DNA of 64,000 bases, from assembly GCA_028673005.1 (NCBI GenBank), contig CM054116.1:75280572-75344571 (forward strand), read 5' to 3'. How positions within the stretch are numbered: the stretch's first letter is position 1; each line of letters opens with the position of its first letter. Below, piece by piece: positions 22,571 to 35,044 of the stretch. The notes under the pieces were generated by a model. That model was not told where the DNA came from, searched no databases, and saw only the letters and a program-made list of their open reading frames with translations. This stretch comes from Tanypteryx hageni. Lineage: Eukaryota; Arthropoda; Insecta; Odonata; Petaluridae. The translations under genes were made by a program, and so were the position numbers.

Positions 22571-22777
22571 TTTCAAGAACAAACAATTAAAAAAATTATA
22601 CACTTGCCTAAGGTATCTCCAATGGCCACAACATGTTTTTTAGACTTTATTTTCAGTGAATTACCACTGAAGGCGGCTGCTTTGTAGCCGAAATGGGCAT
22701 ATGGTTTTTTAACCTTGTTGTGTCGATGGAGATACCTGAAGCAAGTACACTGTTTTTAAAATGCTTGTTCTTGAATA
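22571..22777. repeat. Fold-back element with ~65-bp imperfect inverted arms
   Basis: The left arm (about 22571-22635: TTCAAGAACAAAC to GGTATCTCCAATGGCCACAA) and right arm (about 22705-22777: GTTGTGTCGATGGAGATACC to TTGTTCTTGAA) are inverted copies. Between them lies the core GCGGCTGCTTTGTAGCCGAA shared with 6710-6745. No target duplication is evident. Confidence 0.7.
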
Positions 22778-24658
22778 TGTATTTCTTGTTAAAGGAATAA
22801 TCAATTAAAGTTGTTCAGAGGTGATTAGAACGGTCATATAATCCAATAAGCATTTATTCCTTCTATTGGTTTTATAGATTAATTATCGCGTCCTTTCTTT
22901 CTTCCCTGAAGCATACGGAAGTTACAATAATTCGCTGATATTTCCACAAAAATCATCGTGATGACCTCGACCCACTCTGAGAATTACGTGGCGTAAATTC
23001 TTCGATTTTTTGGACTAAATGATTCGCAGATAAGATCGAAGGGAAACATCACGCAGTGTTTTCGTGAAAAAAATTGAAGAGACCTATGAAACTCTGTGTT
23101 GTAACATCACGTTTCAACCGATGCATTTCAAAATTTTCTTCGTACCCAGCAGAGCACGGGCCGAGGCATGGTCGAAAGGGGCGTTTCTTTTTTAAATCGA
23201 GCAAAGAGAATTTTTGTCGTTATTTGCCCCGTTCACTTGCGCTCAAATGTCATCGCTGCATCGTTCAACCACAAAACCCTCGAGGCCGCTCCTTTCACTC
23301 AATAACGCCAAGATAAAGGTAGCTCTCGTGCGCTGTGCGCAAACGGCAAAAATAGAAAGTCACGAATGCGGGAGAAATATCTTGATTTTTCTTTACATTT
23401 ATTAAACGTGCCAAATATATTTAATATATTTAACATCGAATATAAAGTCCTCACTAAAATATATAAATATGTAATTTTTCTATGAAAATAATTCAAAACA
23501 TCGAGAAGATTATTTATTTGTTTAATTTTTATGTCAATGAGATGATATGCTTAAAAAAGTAAAATTGTTGAAATTGATTAATAATTAATGAAATATAAAA
23601 ATTACAATAAACATTTACATCACTTGAAACCAAAAAAACAAACTAATCACTAACTTTCCCTTTTTAATCTAAAATGAATATTTCAGTTGCCGGAAAAGGA
23701 AGGAGTTACTAGAATTTTAAAAAGAAATTATCACCAAAATTTATTAAGCAACATTTCAAAAACTTTACATCCTGGACATGTGGTCGTATTAGCTTTAAAA
23801 TTTACTTGTAATTAACGATGAGTCTTACTCTTGAACATGTTATAGTCCGTCTAATTTCTTCTCCTCTTAGTAAATGTTTTGTAAATTAAAACACTTAGTA
23901 TCTGTAATTTTCGTAACCAGCCTTAAAACAATTTTCAAATAATCAAACAAAAAACCGAAGCTAGAAGTCTTCTTCCTTTTACTAAAGTTGACTTTTAGGA
24001 AAAACCACCATTATTTCCGGGGTTAGGAAGACAGACGTGCATGAAGAATGATAGCAATAACAGTCACGGAGCTAGTCCGTGACTCAAACGAGATTCCAAC
24101 GAGATCCTGAGGGGTAAGCGACCCGGAAGACACCGGCACAAAGGGTTTGAGAAAATCTCAGGATTGGTTTCTTCCTCTCTCGCCACCGGCCGTCAAAAAC
24201 ATCCAATAAGCCTTTTTTCCTGATTTAGAAGACTATTTCATTCCCGTGCGGAAGCTGAGTGATCGAGTTGGAATTCGGAATAGGGCAATGGCCACTTAGG
24301 GCGTTGCGAAGGCGTTTTGCCCTCTGTCCTCAACGGAAAGGGCGATGGCCGCTCTTACGATGTAGGCGGAGTGTATAGGCGTTGATTTTAGGTGAGGTCA
24401 AAATAGAAAGGCTCAGATAACGCAAATAGCAACTGTGCGACTTTTATTGCCACCCCCTAACGGTAATAAAGAGGGGAAAACAGGGATAGACAAACAGTAT
24501 ATTTAATTTGAGAAAATGACATTATTTCGGTGAAAATTTTTATTTTGGTTAAGTAAAAATTACGTTAACATTTTTTATTTCGCAGAATTGGGTATATCGC
24601 TTCAAAATTCATTCTCAGCGCAAAAAATTAGACATTTCAAAATAGACATTGACTATAG
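22778..24658. other. Non-coding DNA, no gene or repeat identified
   Basis: Mostly AT-rich between 23400 and 24000 and mixed elsewhere. The frame at 23074-23316 has no domain or splice context. Confidence 0.45.
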
Positions 24659-24666
24659 CTCTAAAA

Positions 24667-25007
24667 CAGGGATCGGCAACCTACGGCCCGCGGGCCACGT
24701 GCGGCCCTCGAGAACGCCTTATGCGGCCCGCAAAGCTGTAATGAAAAAGTGATCAGGAAAATTTCTCATGGGCAATTTTATATTTTTTGAGTAAAATTAT
24801 GGTCTAAAAGCCTTTTTTGGTGAAGTTTTAACGCTAGTAAATTACGTAGACTTAATTTCGTTCATATGAAATCACAGAATCTCTAGAAAACTTCTGATTT
24901 ATTCGCTCATCCGGCCCGCCGAGGCTTTCTTGACTCCCAATGCGGCCCTCCGAAACATTCACAACTGCAAATGTGGCCCGCCATGCAGAAAAGGTTGCCG
25001 ACCCCTG
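24667..25007. mobile_element. Short hAT-type MITE (341 bp) with GGCCCGC-rich ends
   Basis: The left end is CAGGGATCGGCAACCTACGG and the right end reads inward as CAGGGGTCGGCAACCTTTTC. The flanks are CTCTAAAA (24659-24666) and CTCCAAAA (25008-25015). TGCGGCCC/GGCCCGC motifs are repeated near both ends, as in many hAT families of the Charlie/Buster type. There is no coding sequence. Confidence 0.9.
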
Positions 25008-25015
25008 CTCCAAAA

Positions 25016-28000
25016 CTTGATTATAGTAACTTGATTCTCCCCACCAAACAATGATTGTGTAACAGAGAACTGTACTTTGATCCAAATGTAAATTTATTGG
25101 TTACTTGATAGCTTTCTAAATAATCACAATTTATCCATACGGGAAAATATTATGTCTGTTCTGCGCGCGTTGAAGTCTCTTTACCTTCAATTAACATAAT
25201 GCTGCAATTAGCATATTTTTTTATCGAAGTGATTGGTCAGCGGAATATTTACACCCACCGAACAATCAATTATTTTCCTTTCACTGACGTCTGTTATTGC
25301 GTCGTTCTTTCCTCCAACACACTCCTCACCATCATCGCCTAAAACGACGGAGGGGAGTTCGAAAAAAAACCGGTTCACGCTCGGAGGCGCTTAAGGAGTC
25401 ACAGACGCGTCCAAGATAGTTGTCCAAGTTTGCGTCGCGGATATTTCGGCTCAATTATTTTCACGGCAGAAGTTTCCAATCCTAGATTTTTATCTTCTCA
25501 CTTTCGTTCTTCACTTCCAGACCAGCACTCGTGCCTGATATCCTCGAAAAACAGACTCATGCTGGACATAACGAGCGAAACTTTGCACGTCCTTGACATT
25601 TTAAGACCTGAAGTATTATATCGGCATGATACCATGTGGCGATTTATGAAATGCTTTTATAGCTCTACTCAACCAACTCATTAAAACTCTATTGTATACA
25701 AGGAATTATTTTTTAAAAGTTAATGTTTCAACTAATAATTATCACTACTGCGACGATGTTTCGTTTCCTTTAAACACTAAAATTATTTCAAATGAATATT
25801 ATATTTATTTCTTAAGCATTACTGAATGGGTATAGCACGCGTTAACAGTTTCAACCGGTTCCTAAAAACTGTTTCAATCGCAAAAAAGAAAAGATAATTC
25901 ACCATATAACTGACCAACCCTTTATTATCTTAAATAAGGGAGGACCGTGGAATATTATTCCACGTTTTCATCGATAAGACGTGGCCTTGTCCGAGGTTTT
26001 TCCATATCTGTGAAAGGTTTTTAACCAAAGAACAGAGGTTATTTTTAAACACCGTTTGATATGCATCAAGACATTTTCCATTCTCAAGAAAACCTTTTGA
26101 TTCACTCTCTTTCCACGAGCAAAGAATATGAATTAGTATTTAAATCGCACATCTTCCACGAAAGTCTCTAATATCATTCTTCTCTCTTGAATTTCGTAAA
26201 GATACATTCAAAGGACACTGCTCCTCTGTAGACTTTCTGTTGACAGACTGCTTTTTTACCATACCCCATCAACGGTGGCTGAAAATTCTCCGTCCCGCCA
26301 TGCTATGAGCATTCGAAGGTCGACCGATCACCACTAAAAATGTAAACGAATGAGGCGTGTAAGAGGCAACTTAAAGATGAAGAACGATTCGTTGCGAAGA
26401 CATTTCATTATTCTTTTAGATTCAGTAAAGTGGTTTTGATGATCGACAATTGTGTCACTTGCAGGAAAATATAATCAAGTCATTTCCTACGTCGCTGTTC
26501 CGTGACATCTTTGAAGGTCTCCAAAAGGCGTCGATTTCCCTTTCTCGAAAGTAAATTCTAGAGCTTCCATCTTTCTGATTGGACTAAGCCAGTGGCACGA
26601 GAAAAACATTTTTAACGGCAGTTGAAGCTAAGCCAAAAAATTTATATGTGGGCTATCGAGGAAGAGTATTTATTTATTCAAGCATAAAAAATACCTTGTC
26701 ATTCTTTAAATTTTATTTCAGCTACAAATATTTTTAATTGCACTGAACTTATAAACAAAAAGTCGTTAGTAATTTATAATGAGAAATGGCAAAACATTTT
26801 AAAAGATGATTAATCCCATTATATTCCGACTAATTACATTCTGTTGCTCGTAATTTATAATCACAATTTACGTACTAATTATAAGATTTACTGAATGTAC
26901 GGTTCTGGACAAAAAGTCAAAGATGGAAATTACGCAACAACTCCTACAGTTGACGCTAAAAATATAAACTGAGCTTTCTTTTCTCCTACTATCAATTGAA
27001 AGGTTTCCCATAAAATTCGAACAGATATTGATACTGAGGCTTTGCAATAATATGTCAGCTATATATTTACTCAGGATCGCATTCCTAGAAATAAAGAAAC
27101 ACTCAAATCGCACAGACAAAACTTCCAATCGGTGATTACTATTTCGTTTAAAAAACAGACTATAAAAAGCTAATTTTAAATCTCTTCGAAAAGATAAAAA
27201 GAAACAAACTTTGGTAAAACGGAGCGATAAAAGCAAAACGCACAAGAACCTAACTATAGAACCAAAATCGATGGCAGATCCCCTCCCGATAAAAAAATGG
27301 AGAAAGTTCCTCGGAGACGTCTAGAGAAACAGAGAAAGAGGGTGAAAGGACGAAGATGTGGGGTGGGATAGAGTGACTGCTGGTTAGGATGGAGAGCCAG
27401 GGGTGGGGTGGCAAGGAAAACTGGTCCGTCGATGTGACGCCGCCCTTATGGAGCCGCTTGGTTGTTGCCGGGCATCGAGGCCCGGTGGACCGTCCAAGGA
27501 CACCTTCCGCAACGCCACCGTCATCCGGCCCTCTCACCCCATCTCTTTCTCCGATCACCTCTCACCCCCTTCCCTCCATCTCAAACCACCCTCCTCCTTT
27601 GCCCCGCCCTTTCCCACATGAGAACACCTACGAGTCCCTAAGTGCCACCCGATCTATTTTTACGGGCAGTCGGAACACCTAACCCGCTCTCCGGGGTCGG
27701 GAGACTTCAACGTCCGGGAGGGGGTCTTGACGAGAGAAAACAACAAAGGGGCGAAATATCATCTTGAAAATTCTATCTCTTCGAATCTGATCGCTAATTA
27801 AGTGTTTTCCTCATCTTTCCGCTTCATCTACTTCTCTTTTACGTTATTTTTATGGCAGCGTCCATCCCTGACGCGCCTATTCTAGTCGTACCATGATTTT
27901 GTGTCGTTACGTTGCCAAAATTTTCCTCCACGCCCCTTGAAGGAAGGAAGAGGTTTCTTTTCAAGGTAAAATAAAAGCTTTGGCACATAAAAATCCGAAA

Positions 28001-30906
28001 TTTATGCGCCCTGTATTCCTGACCACTTCTGTCAGAATGATTTAACTGAGCTACAGGGGATGTCGCTAGGCTGGTTTATTTCAGCGAGCGGTAGGAAAAC
28101 GCTTATATTTATCACCTGATGCGAAAAAGGATGAGTTTTTTTAAAGGTTGCCTAAAACGACAGATTAAACCAATCGTAAAGAACAATTTTCATAATAGCC
28201 CAAAAAGATAAAATAGAGAGGAATAATTTATTTTTGCGTTAAATCCGATCATCATCGAAACTTATATGCAAGATCTCATGTTACACATATTCGCGCATTG
28301 CAAGAAAACCATCATAGAACAGAATTTATTGCGCTTTATATGCAAATAGAAGGCATTAGTTATAAATTCATTTTATAATATTTAATAATAAGTAATTTTT
28401 TCATATCCACTTCATCGAATGTTTCCTAACAACCTTTTCTATAGACCATTATGGTTAAGATGATATAAAAAACACAAGACGGATACATCCACTACCCAAA
28501 ATTAATCTTTATCTCTTTACTGCCCAAATAGCATATTTTTCTATCGACGTGCGTAGATGCATTAACAATAAATATTGGTAAAAATAATGATTGAAGCCAT
28601 GTTGAAAGTACCGTACATTGTCTCTGTCGTATTTCACTTTGACGGACAATGAGTTGAACAACAAATTACGTAAAACTCAAGACTCCCTCATCTCAGCGAG
28701 CAAAACAACACCGTTAGGCACTGCCGCTCCAGACAGAAAGTGCGATTTTCGGAGCACACCCATTGCTCTTATTAAGGAAGCAAGTGAAAGTGAATGTTGC
28801 CAATAGACGAACGACTTCTGCTGTAAGCACATCCGCTCTTTAAGGAAACTAGTGTTTCCCAGAAGCCCACCCTGAAAGGAAGCATAGGTGTACGGTTGTC
28901 GTGGGTGAGGACGAGGAGCGATGGGGAGGGAGGGAGGGGGAACGAGGCGGATACTGTTGTGTGTCGTCGTGAAAGGAACTAGGGTGTGGGAGGGGACTTG
29001 CCGGAGGGGGACAGGCAACTCAACTGGAGCAGCGGAACGCTACCGCCCTCGCACTGGTGACTTTCTGGAAGGACGCACGCTATGAGTCTCCTCGAAGACT
29101 ACAGCCCAAATGTCACGGGCACGACTTCCACTACGGCGGAAGCACGCTTCATGGCCAGAATTTACCCAAGTTTCCGCCAAAATCGGTCATAAAAAGACGG
29201 CATAGTGGAAGCGGTATTTTTTTCTTCGTCTCGACCAGAAACAACGGCTCATGCAGATGTAAATCAATCGATGAATCTTTTATCCATAGAATGGAACCTG
29301 CTCTATTTTTCGCCTAGTTTATCATACCAGTTATAGCTCTCATATTTCTTTGGCGAGATGGACTGTACAGAAAAAGAGAACAATTCCTCCAGAGTCAAAC
29401 TTAAATTAGCATAGGAAATTTACTATGGAAATAATATAGTTCCATCCACGAGCCATAGTAAATATAAGACAAGAAGTTTTTCCGTTATGATTTGTCCGCA
29501 TATGGAGCATTTTTCACGATGAAAACTCAAATCTTGTGGAGCTTTTAAATCATAAGGCAATCTTAAAGGTATCGATAAAAATGTTTTCAACATTTTCACT
29601 CTTTGATTATAAATAGCGAATTGATTTTTTATAAACTTAAAGAATAAAAGAGCAATTTTACGAACATATGCATGAAGATATAATCAACTCGATGAAGAAA
29701 AAAACCCATGAAACATGTCGCGCAGCAAATACAGGAATAAAAATAAGATATCCCCAGGTACATACTTAAATGCCATCTGCTGTCCTTAGCGATTAATCGC
29801 ACGTGACGTGAAACTATTCTGACCTTCGCAACAAGCTCATCGGAATGCGCAATGTAGCTTTATTCTTCAACGAAGACCGATTTTCGAACACGGAATCCGA
29901 TTCTGGCTGCTTCGAAGAACGCCCTCTTTCACGTCGGTGACATAGAACACTATTCCAAAGGGGGTCTTCGAGTGATAGGAAAAAAGAGAGAACAGCAGAC
30001 AAAGAGTAAGAGAGAGAAGGAGCTAGAGAGATGCGGAATCGGTTTCACGCGCCAATACTCGAGAATAAAGAGGATTCGTCCTAGACTAATGCATTTCGAC
30101 CGTTATTCGGCTCGGAATTCGAAACGATACCAAAGATGGAAGAGGACAAGGAGAGCAAATTGGAGAGGGAAAGAAATAAGGCTGTCAGCGTGCAAACGAA
30201 AACGGCACGTGCGGTATTCCTCTTTGCTGGAAATATGGTGTAGGAAGGTTCTTTCCTCTCCAACCTCGCATTCCATTCAAGGCGGTGAGCGGTTTGTTTT
30301 TGCGTCGTCAACACCTGGAAGGTATCCATGTTTTGCAAACTGCCGTGATGGAGAGCCGTCTCTTTTGCTAGCAGTAAAGTCACAGGATGTGTTAGGTTAG
30401 TTGTCAGAAAATTAAATTTATCAGAAACGTTGATGACGCGTGTGCGTGATTCACGTTTTATTAAAACGACAGCGGAGAATGAGGGGTAAAAAAAGTTTTT
30501 GCATGATAGATTTATGAATAATTAATGCCTTGCGTTGCACCCGCTTATACAGATTCTGCAACAATTGACAGAAAGTAAAACTCTACATATTGACTATATT
30601 ATAATCATGAATATAGATGAAGCGATAATTTTATCAAAGAGCGGGTCTGAATTAAGTTTTTGCAAAAATAAATTCGATACTAAACTATTCATGAAATTTT
30701 ACAAATTATAATTTTTTTTACCAATAATTAAATTGAGAAGCCATGTTTATAAGCCAATGTTTAGTTTCAAACAGGAACGTTTCAAGATCGCCATATTTTT
30801 AACAATGTTATCTTTAAATGTACAAGTGTAACATCAATATTGGAATACATGAAAATGATGGATCATATGGTCCTAACCTAAGAAAACATTCCCTTTCTGA
30901 TTACTC
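25016..30906. other. 5.9 kb of non-coding DNA, no gene identified
   Basis: I found no exon, RNA gene, tandem array or element with readable ends. Composition varies: AT-rich at 25680-27250 and 28100-28620, a C-rich patch at 27400-27720, GA-rich patches at 28910-29010 and 29970-30180. The open frames at 27250-27682, 28618-29317 and 29972-30400 overlap on both strands and show no recognisable domains. Confidence 0.4.
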
Positions 30907-31632
30907 TGCTACGATAGTTTAGTGGTAGAATATCCGCCCGACAAGTGGAAGATCCGGGTTCAATTCCTGGTCATAGCAGATTTTTAGCCTACTTTCCAGA
31001 ATGGAAATAGGCTTAAAGTTTCGTCGTTGTGTCTGTCTGTCTGCCCCCCCCTTCTGAACCAATAGACTGATCTTCATGACACTTGGTGAAAATCTCCTGC
31101 TACATGGGCCGAAATCCTGCTGATAGTTTTTGTTGCGAAGATTGAAAGTCCAGGGTTCGATTCCAGGAACTATAGTTCCCAATTGATTTACATGGGAAAT
31201 CTGAAATCCATTTTGCAGGGTAATTTTCTCTTGCACATTAAAATATCTTAGAATTGTAATATCCGAGCGGGATTTGCAATATTCTCTAAGGAAATGAACG
31301 AAGATTCTAAGTTTTATCCTAAAACTTTGCTAAGTGATCGTATTTTTTCAAATGTCGCGTTAATACTGACGTTTTTTTCAGTGTTTATCACTCATTACGA
31401 GAGTGTTGCTATCGTCGCAACGACTATTGTTGGACTCGAGTTCGGTATAGTGTAGTACACACACGCGTTATTTTTGTCACTCAAATACGCGTGATCAATT
31501 TAGTTTATCGTTCGAATGTATTTGTAGTATTTTATAACGCTAAATTATGAAATTTGGAACACAACGAGCTACATATCCGCGGTAATTTTAAAGCTACTAA
31601 AGCCAATATAAGTATTAAATAAATGATTAAAT
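30907..31632 (+). repeat. tRNA-headed SINE with long unique body
   Basis: The first 72 nt (30907-30978) fold as a tRNA-like head: acceptor strands TGCTACG and CATAGCA pair 6 of 7, the D-arm holds TAGTGGTAGA, the anticodon stem TCCGC pairs with GTGGA around a loop whose anticodon position reads GAC (Val), and the T-arm has the B-box GGGTTCAATTCC. A T-run follows at 30981-30985. The body has a small hairpin (AGCCTACTTTCC / GGAAATAGGCT) and about 600 bp that recur at 15156-15765. It ends in an AT-rich tail with AAATAAATG. The extra nucleotides and unpaired positions, together with the recurring body, mark this as a SINE and not a tRNA gene. Confidence 0.7.
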
Positions 31633-31714
31633 GGAAAGTAGGCATCATAAATTCCGTTTGGATCATCTTATTTCTCCTGTTTCCAATTTCACATCAAAAT
31701 TGGGTCCTAAAGAT

Positions 31715-31880
31715 CAGTACCGTAACTAGGGCGGGGCATCTGCCCCGGGCGCAACTAAGTAAGGGGCGCAAAAAATCCAAATACTAACTAAATAAACTAG
31801 AGAAAATGATTTTTTGAAGGAGGGTGGATCACTTGTTTAGTAGTTTGTCCCGGGCGCTAAAATAGCTAGTTACGGCGCTG
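31715..31880. mobile_element. 166-bp hAT-type MITE with perfect 8-bp target duplication
   Basis: The termini are CAGTACCGTAACTAG and CTAGTTACGGCGCTG, an inverted pair with two mismatches. CTAAAGAT flanks it at 31707-31714 and again at 31881-31888. Further inside, GCCCCGGGCGC and CCCGGGCGCT also pair inversely. Confidence 0.95.
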
Positions 31881-31888
31881 CTAAAGAT

Positions 31889-32349
31889 ACACGTGCGATT
31901 CTACAAAGAAAAATTTTCTAGATACAAATGCGACCTTGAGATATAAATTTTACGAATCTGTAGAAACGAACGCATGCCATCGGAAAAAAGAGCGGCACGC
32001 AATTAAATCCCATCGAGGAGAAGGGAGACTGTATTTTTTGTTCTCTTCGTCTGGATTTGACCTTCGCTCCCAAGAAAAGACAAGGCGGTCGCCACGCCCT
32101 TACGGAAAGCTGAGGCTAATTCCAGGGGCTCGCAGGAGAGGCACCCATTCTCCTGGAGCTACGGTCAGCAAAGCAGAGCAACCTTCAGAAGAAGGCTTGG
32201 CTTGTGGAAGGTAGGAAGAAAAAAAAGTGAGCGAAACGCCGAGGAGGCAAGGGTAACTGGGGAAGAGACGATGCGCAGAACACGTATCCACCCATCTTTC
32301 ATCCCTCTCTTTCTTACTGCAGACGAATAAAATGCGATAATTTATTAAC
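31889..32349. other. Non-coding DNA between two retroposed or transposed elements
   Basis: No exon or RNA gene is identified. A frame on the plus strand (31936-32214) is unsupported. Confidence 0.4.
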
Positions 32350-32954
32350 CCTCGTGGGGACGGGTTGGCGGAGTGCTGGCTATCCGCATAGCTGGCCTGG
32401 GTTCGATTGCTGGTGAGTTTCTTCAACCTTACGAGAAGGACACGCAATAACGGCACTCCGTCCTTCTGAAGGGGCGTTAAGCAGTGTGCCCCCTTGGTGA
32501 TTTCCGCATGAATAATATAATGCAGTTTTCCCTCCTCCCTTCGGCGTGAATTTGTGTGCGTTGGTAAGAAATGATCCTCCAGATTGGAGGCTGTGCAATG
32601 GGTTACTATCTCTATCGCCTTCCTGATCTTTGTAATAGTTTGCTGAAGCGCTTCCCTGACTATGACCCCTTCACTAAGTCTACTAACTTCCAATTTAAAC
32701 CGAATATTTGATTTGTTTGGTTGCCTATTTTCCTTCCCCTTTCTTCCGATTTGTTTGTCTTTCTATTTGCTCCTTACCCTGATTTCGTGTGATTGGTGTA
32801 CTATGTATGTCTTCTGTGTATTTATTACTAGAGTATTAGTTATTTTGTTTAATAGTTTTATTTTTGTTTTATTCTTGTTACTTCGTTGTTATGTGCCCAA
32901 TGTAATTGGCCTTGTGCTATTTTTGGGCTTTTTCAAATAAATAAATAAATAAAT
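32350..32954 (+). repeat. SINE-like retroposon with tRNA-like promoter and LINE-type tail
   Basis: The head has an A-box-like GTTGGCGGAGTGCTGG (about 32364-32379) and a B-box GGGTTCGATTGC (32399-32410). The 3' end has the block GGCCTTGTGCTATTTTTGGG, then (AAAT)n ending about 32954, a layout common in insect non-LTR retrotransposons and the SINEs that borrow their tails. A 197-codon minus-strand frame across it is a by-product. No clear target duplication is seen. Confidence 0.55.
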
Positions 32955-35036
32955 GCACTTAACAATTCATGAAGTGTCCCCGGATAAACGAGGGGGTGCC
33001 CGAATGTAGAATTTCTGTACTTAAAAGTACCCAATGGGTACCGGAACAGGCTACTACTCTAATCCGTGAAGTGAAGATGTTTTTGTCGAATAAATGCACG
33101 CTTTATTTGAGGTAGTTTAAAGATATATGGTAAGCGATATTTAAATAAGATGTTTTTAAGTAGGCACGTTTGACGCTCGGGCAGTTAAATCAGAGGGTAG
33201 GAACAAGTTTATTCCTATTCTTGTCACAATCGACTGAATCATCGAGTGATGTATTTTATACAGAGAGCCAGAGAAATTTTAAAAGGAAGTTAATATCGAG
33301 TATTTTTTTCTTTTGTGCAAGAATCTTAAAGCTACTAGCAACGCATGCATTATTCATTCATTTATAAATCGAATCATAAAATCGATCATGGCGTGGGAAG
33401 GAAGAGATGTGACGTAATTTTTCTCCTACTATATTCGTACCATTTCTGGCATCGTATACAGCTTATGATTATAATAAAAATAAGTTCAATTGAAAAATTT
33501 ACATTGGAAAAATAGAAGCAACCCAACTTCCGTCTTACACATTGGCAAAGGCTATCACGCCACTAACTCTCTGGATCACGTTCAAAAGTGCCCTGAGATA
33601 CGTGCATTTTTTATTAAATTGAAAAAGAGAAAACGAAAAAGCAGTAATCCGACAAAAATCAACCTCTCGAAACACGATTTTTGGTCCTATATATAAAACC
33701 GCAAACGAAGGAGAACCGCTAAAATGAATACGAATACAACGGCAAAAAAATTGGAGCAAATTCATCACGTCACGTGCTTTTCGGCAACACGAAAGGGAAT
33801 AAATTTCAAGATACGACCCGACGGGTGAAAGAGACAATAAATTTTTCGATGAAATTGCCCTCCATGGGATATCACCGTCGGCGTGTCAGTGCTGATGATT
33901 ACCTCCCATCGCGTTAGTCCGTTAGGGAGAACACTGCTACACTATTTTCGCGTGGCAAAAGCACGAATTCCTGCGGAGGGCGTCCTTGGGAGGATAGAAA
34001 CCACGCCCTGATCTGGTCAACGACGCGACAGAAGGTCACTCCCTCACCCTACCCGCAGACGAAATTGTTCTTTCCCTCCCCTTCCAGGATCCTTCAGTTT
34101 CAGAACATTAAAGAGCGCTGTTCAATTCGGGGGAGAAATTCATTAGTTACGACGGCTCTGATTTTATTTTTATTTTATGCGAGGCACACTTTTCCTAGCA
34201 TCACATTCACCATCAAATTCCTATGGTTCCGATTTTGCCAATATAGCAATTTTGGATTCTTTCCCTCGGCCGATGATTGGCCAATCATGATGAGGATAAT
34301 GGTAAAGTGAATTCACATTCGTGCCAAAAGCGAATCTACCCATTTTTGTGACCTTCCCAAATGAAAGACTATCAAAATTTTTATATTCTATTTATAAGTT
34401 ACGAGTGCCCCATTCCTTAGCTTGTCGTGTAAATTCGCGATTAAGCGATTATAAAGCGACCGCAATATTTTTGCAGTACCAATCTCAATATAAAAAACAA
34501 AGGACAAAAAGGTGAAACAATAAAAGCAATAAAATTTTGAACAGTACTTTTACTAAGAAACATCGACGCCTCAGAGAATAAAGCGCTATGATTCTTGGGT
34601 TTCAAAATTTATATTTTAAGATAATTTTTTTATGGCTAATGATCTATCTCCACATTATAGTAATGAAAGCAGTCTATTAAGGTGGACGTATAAAGGGCAC
34701 TCAATCCATTTCATAAAAATGCACAATAAAAATATATTTTCAGTGGGTTGAAAATTAAAATGTATAATCATGTGTAAGCACACGCTTGTCGATATTGTTC
34801 GCCCCGTTATATAATGATGTACATTATAGAAGTATTTGGAATTTTATTTGGAGAGGAAGATATTACTCACAGTTAGAAGTATTTTATTTGATTTATCTCA
34901 CCAGTTTCGGATGTTGGCACTCACCTGTGACAAAGAAAAAAGCAGTTAATTAATTATTCGAGGTTCAGCGTAGGTAATAAAAAATGTCACAATTGAGTCG
35001 GCAGAATAAAATGCATAAAGGTGATAATTTTTATCA
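32955..35036. other. Non-coding DNA, no gene identified
   Basis: AT-rich with CpG-bearing patches. No repeats, exons or RNA genes are recognised. The frames at 33490-33837 and 34065-34515 lack domains and splice context. Confidence 0.4.
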
Positions 35037-35044
35037 ACCTAGAT

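Noticed and set aside
30907..30978. A functional tRNA-Val gene
   Set aside because: The head is imperfectly paired and followed by a long repeat body that recurs elsewhere, so it is a SINE promoter. The similar segment at 61523-61590 is shorter still and lies in a fold-back loop.
32100..32693. 197-codon minus-strand frame as a gene
   Set aside because: It crosses the border of the SINE-like unit, has no domain and no splice signals.
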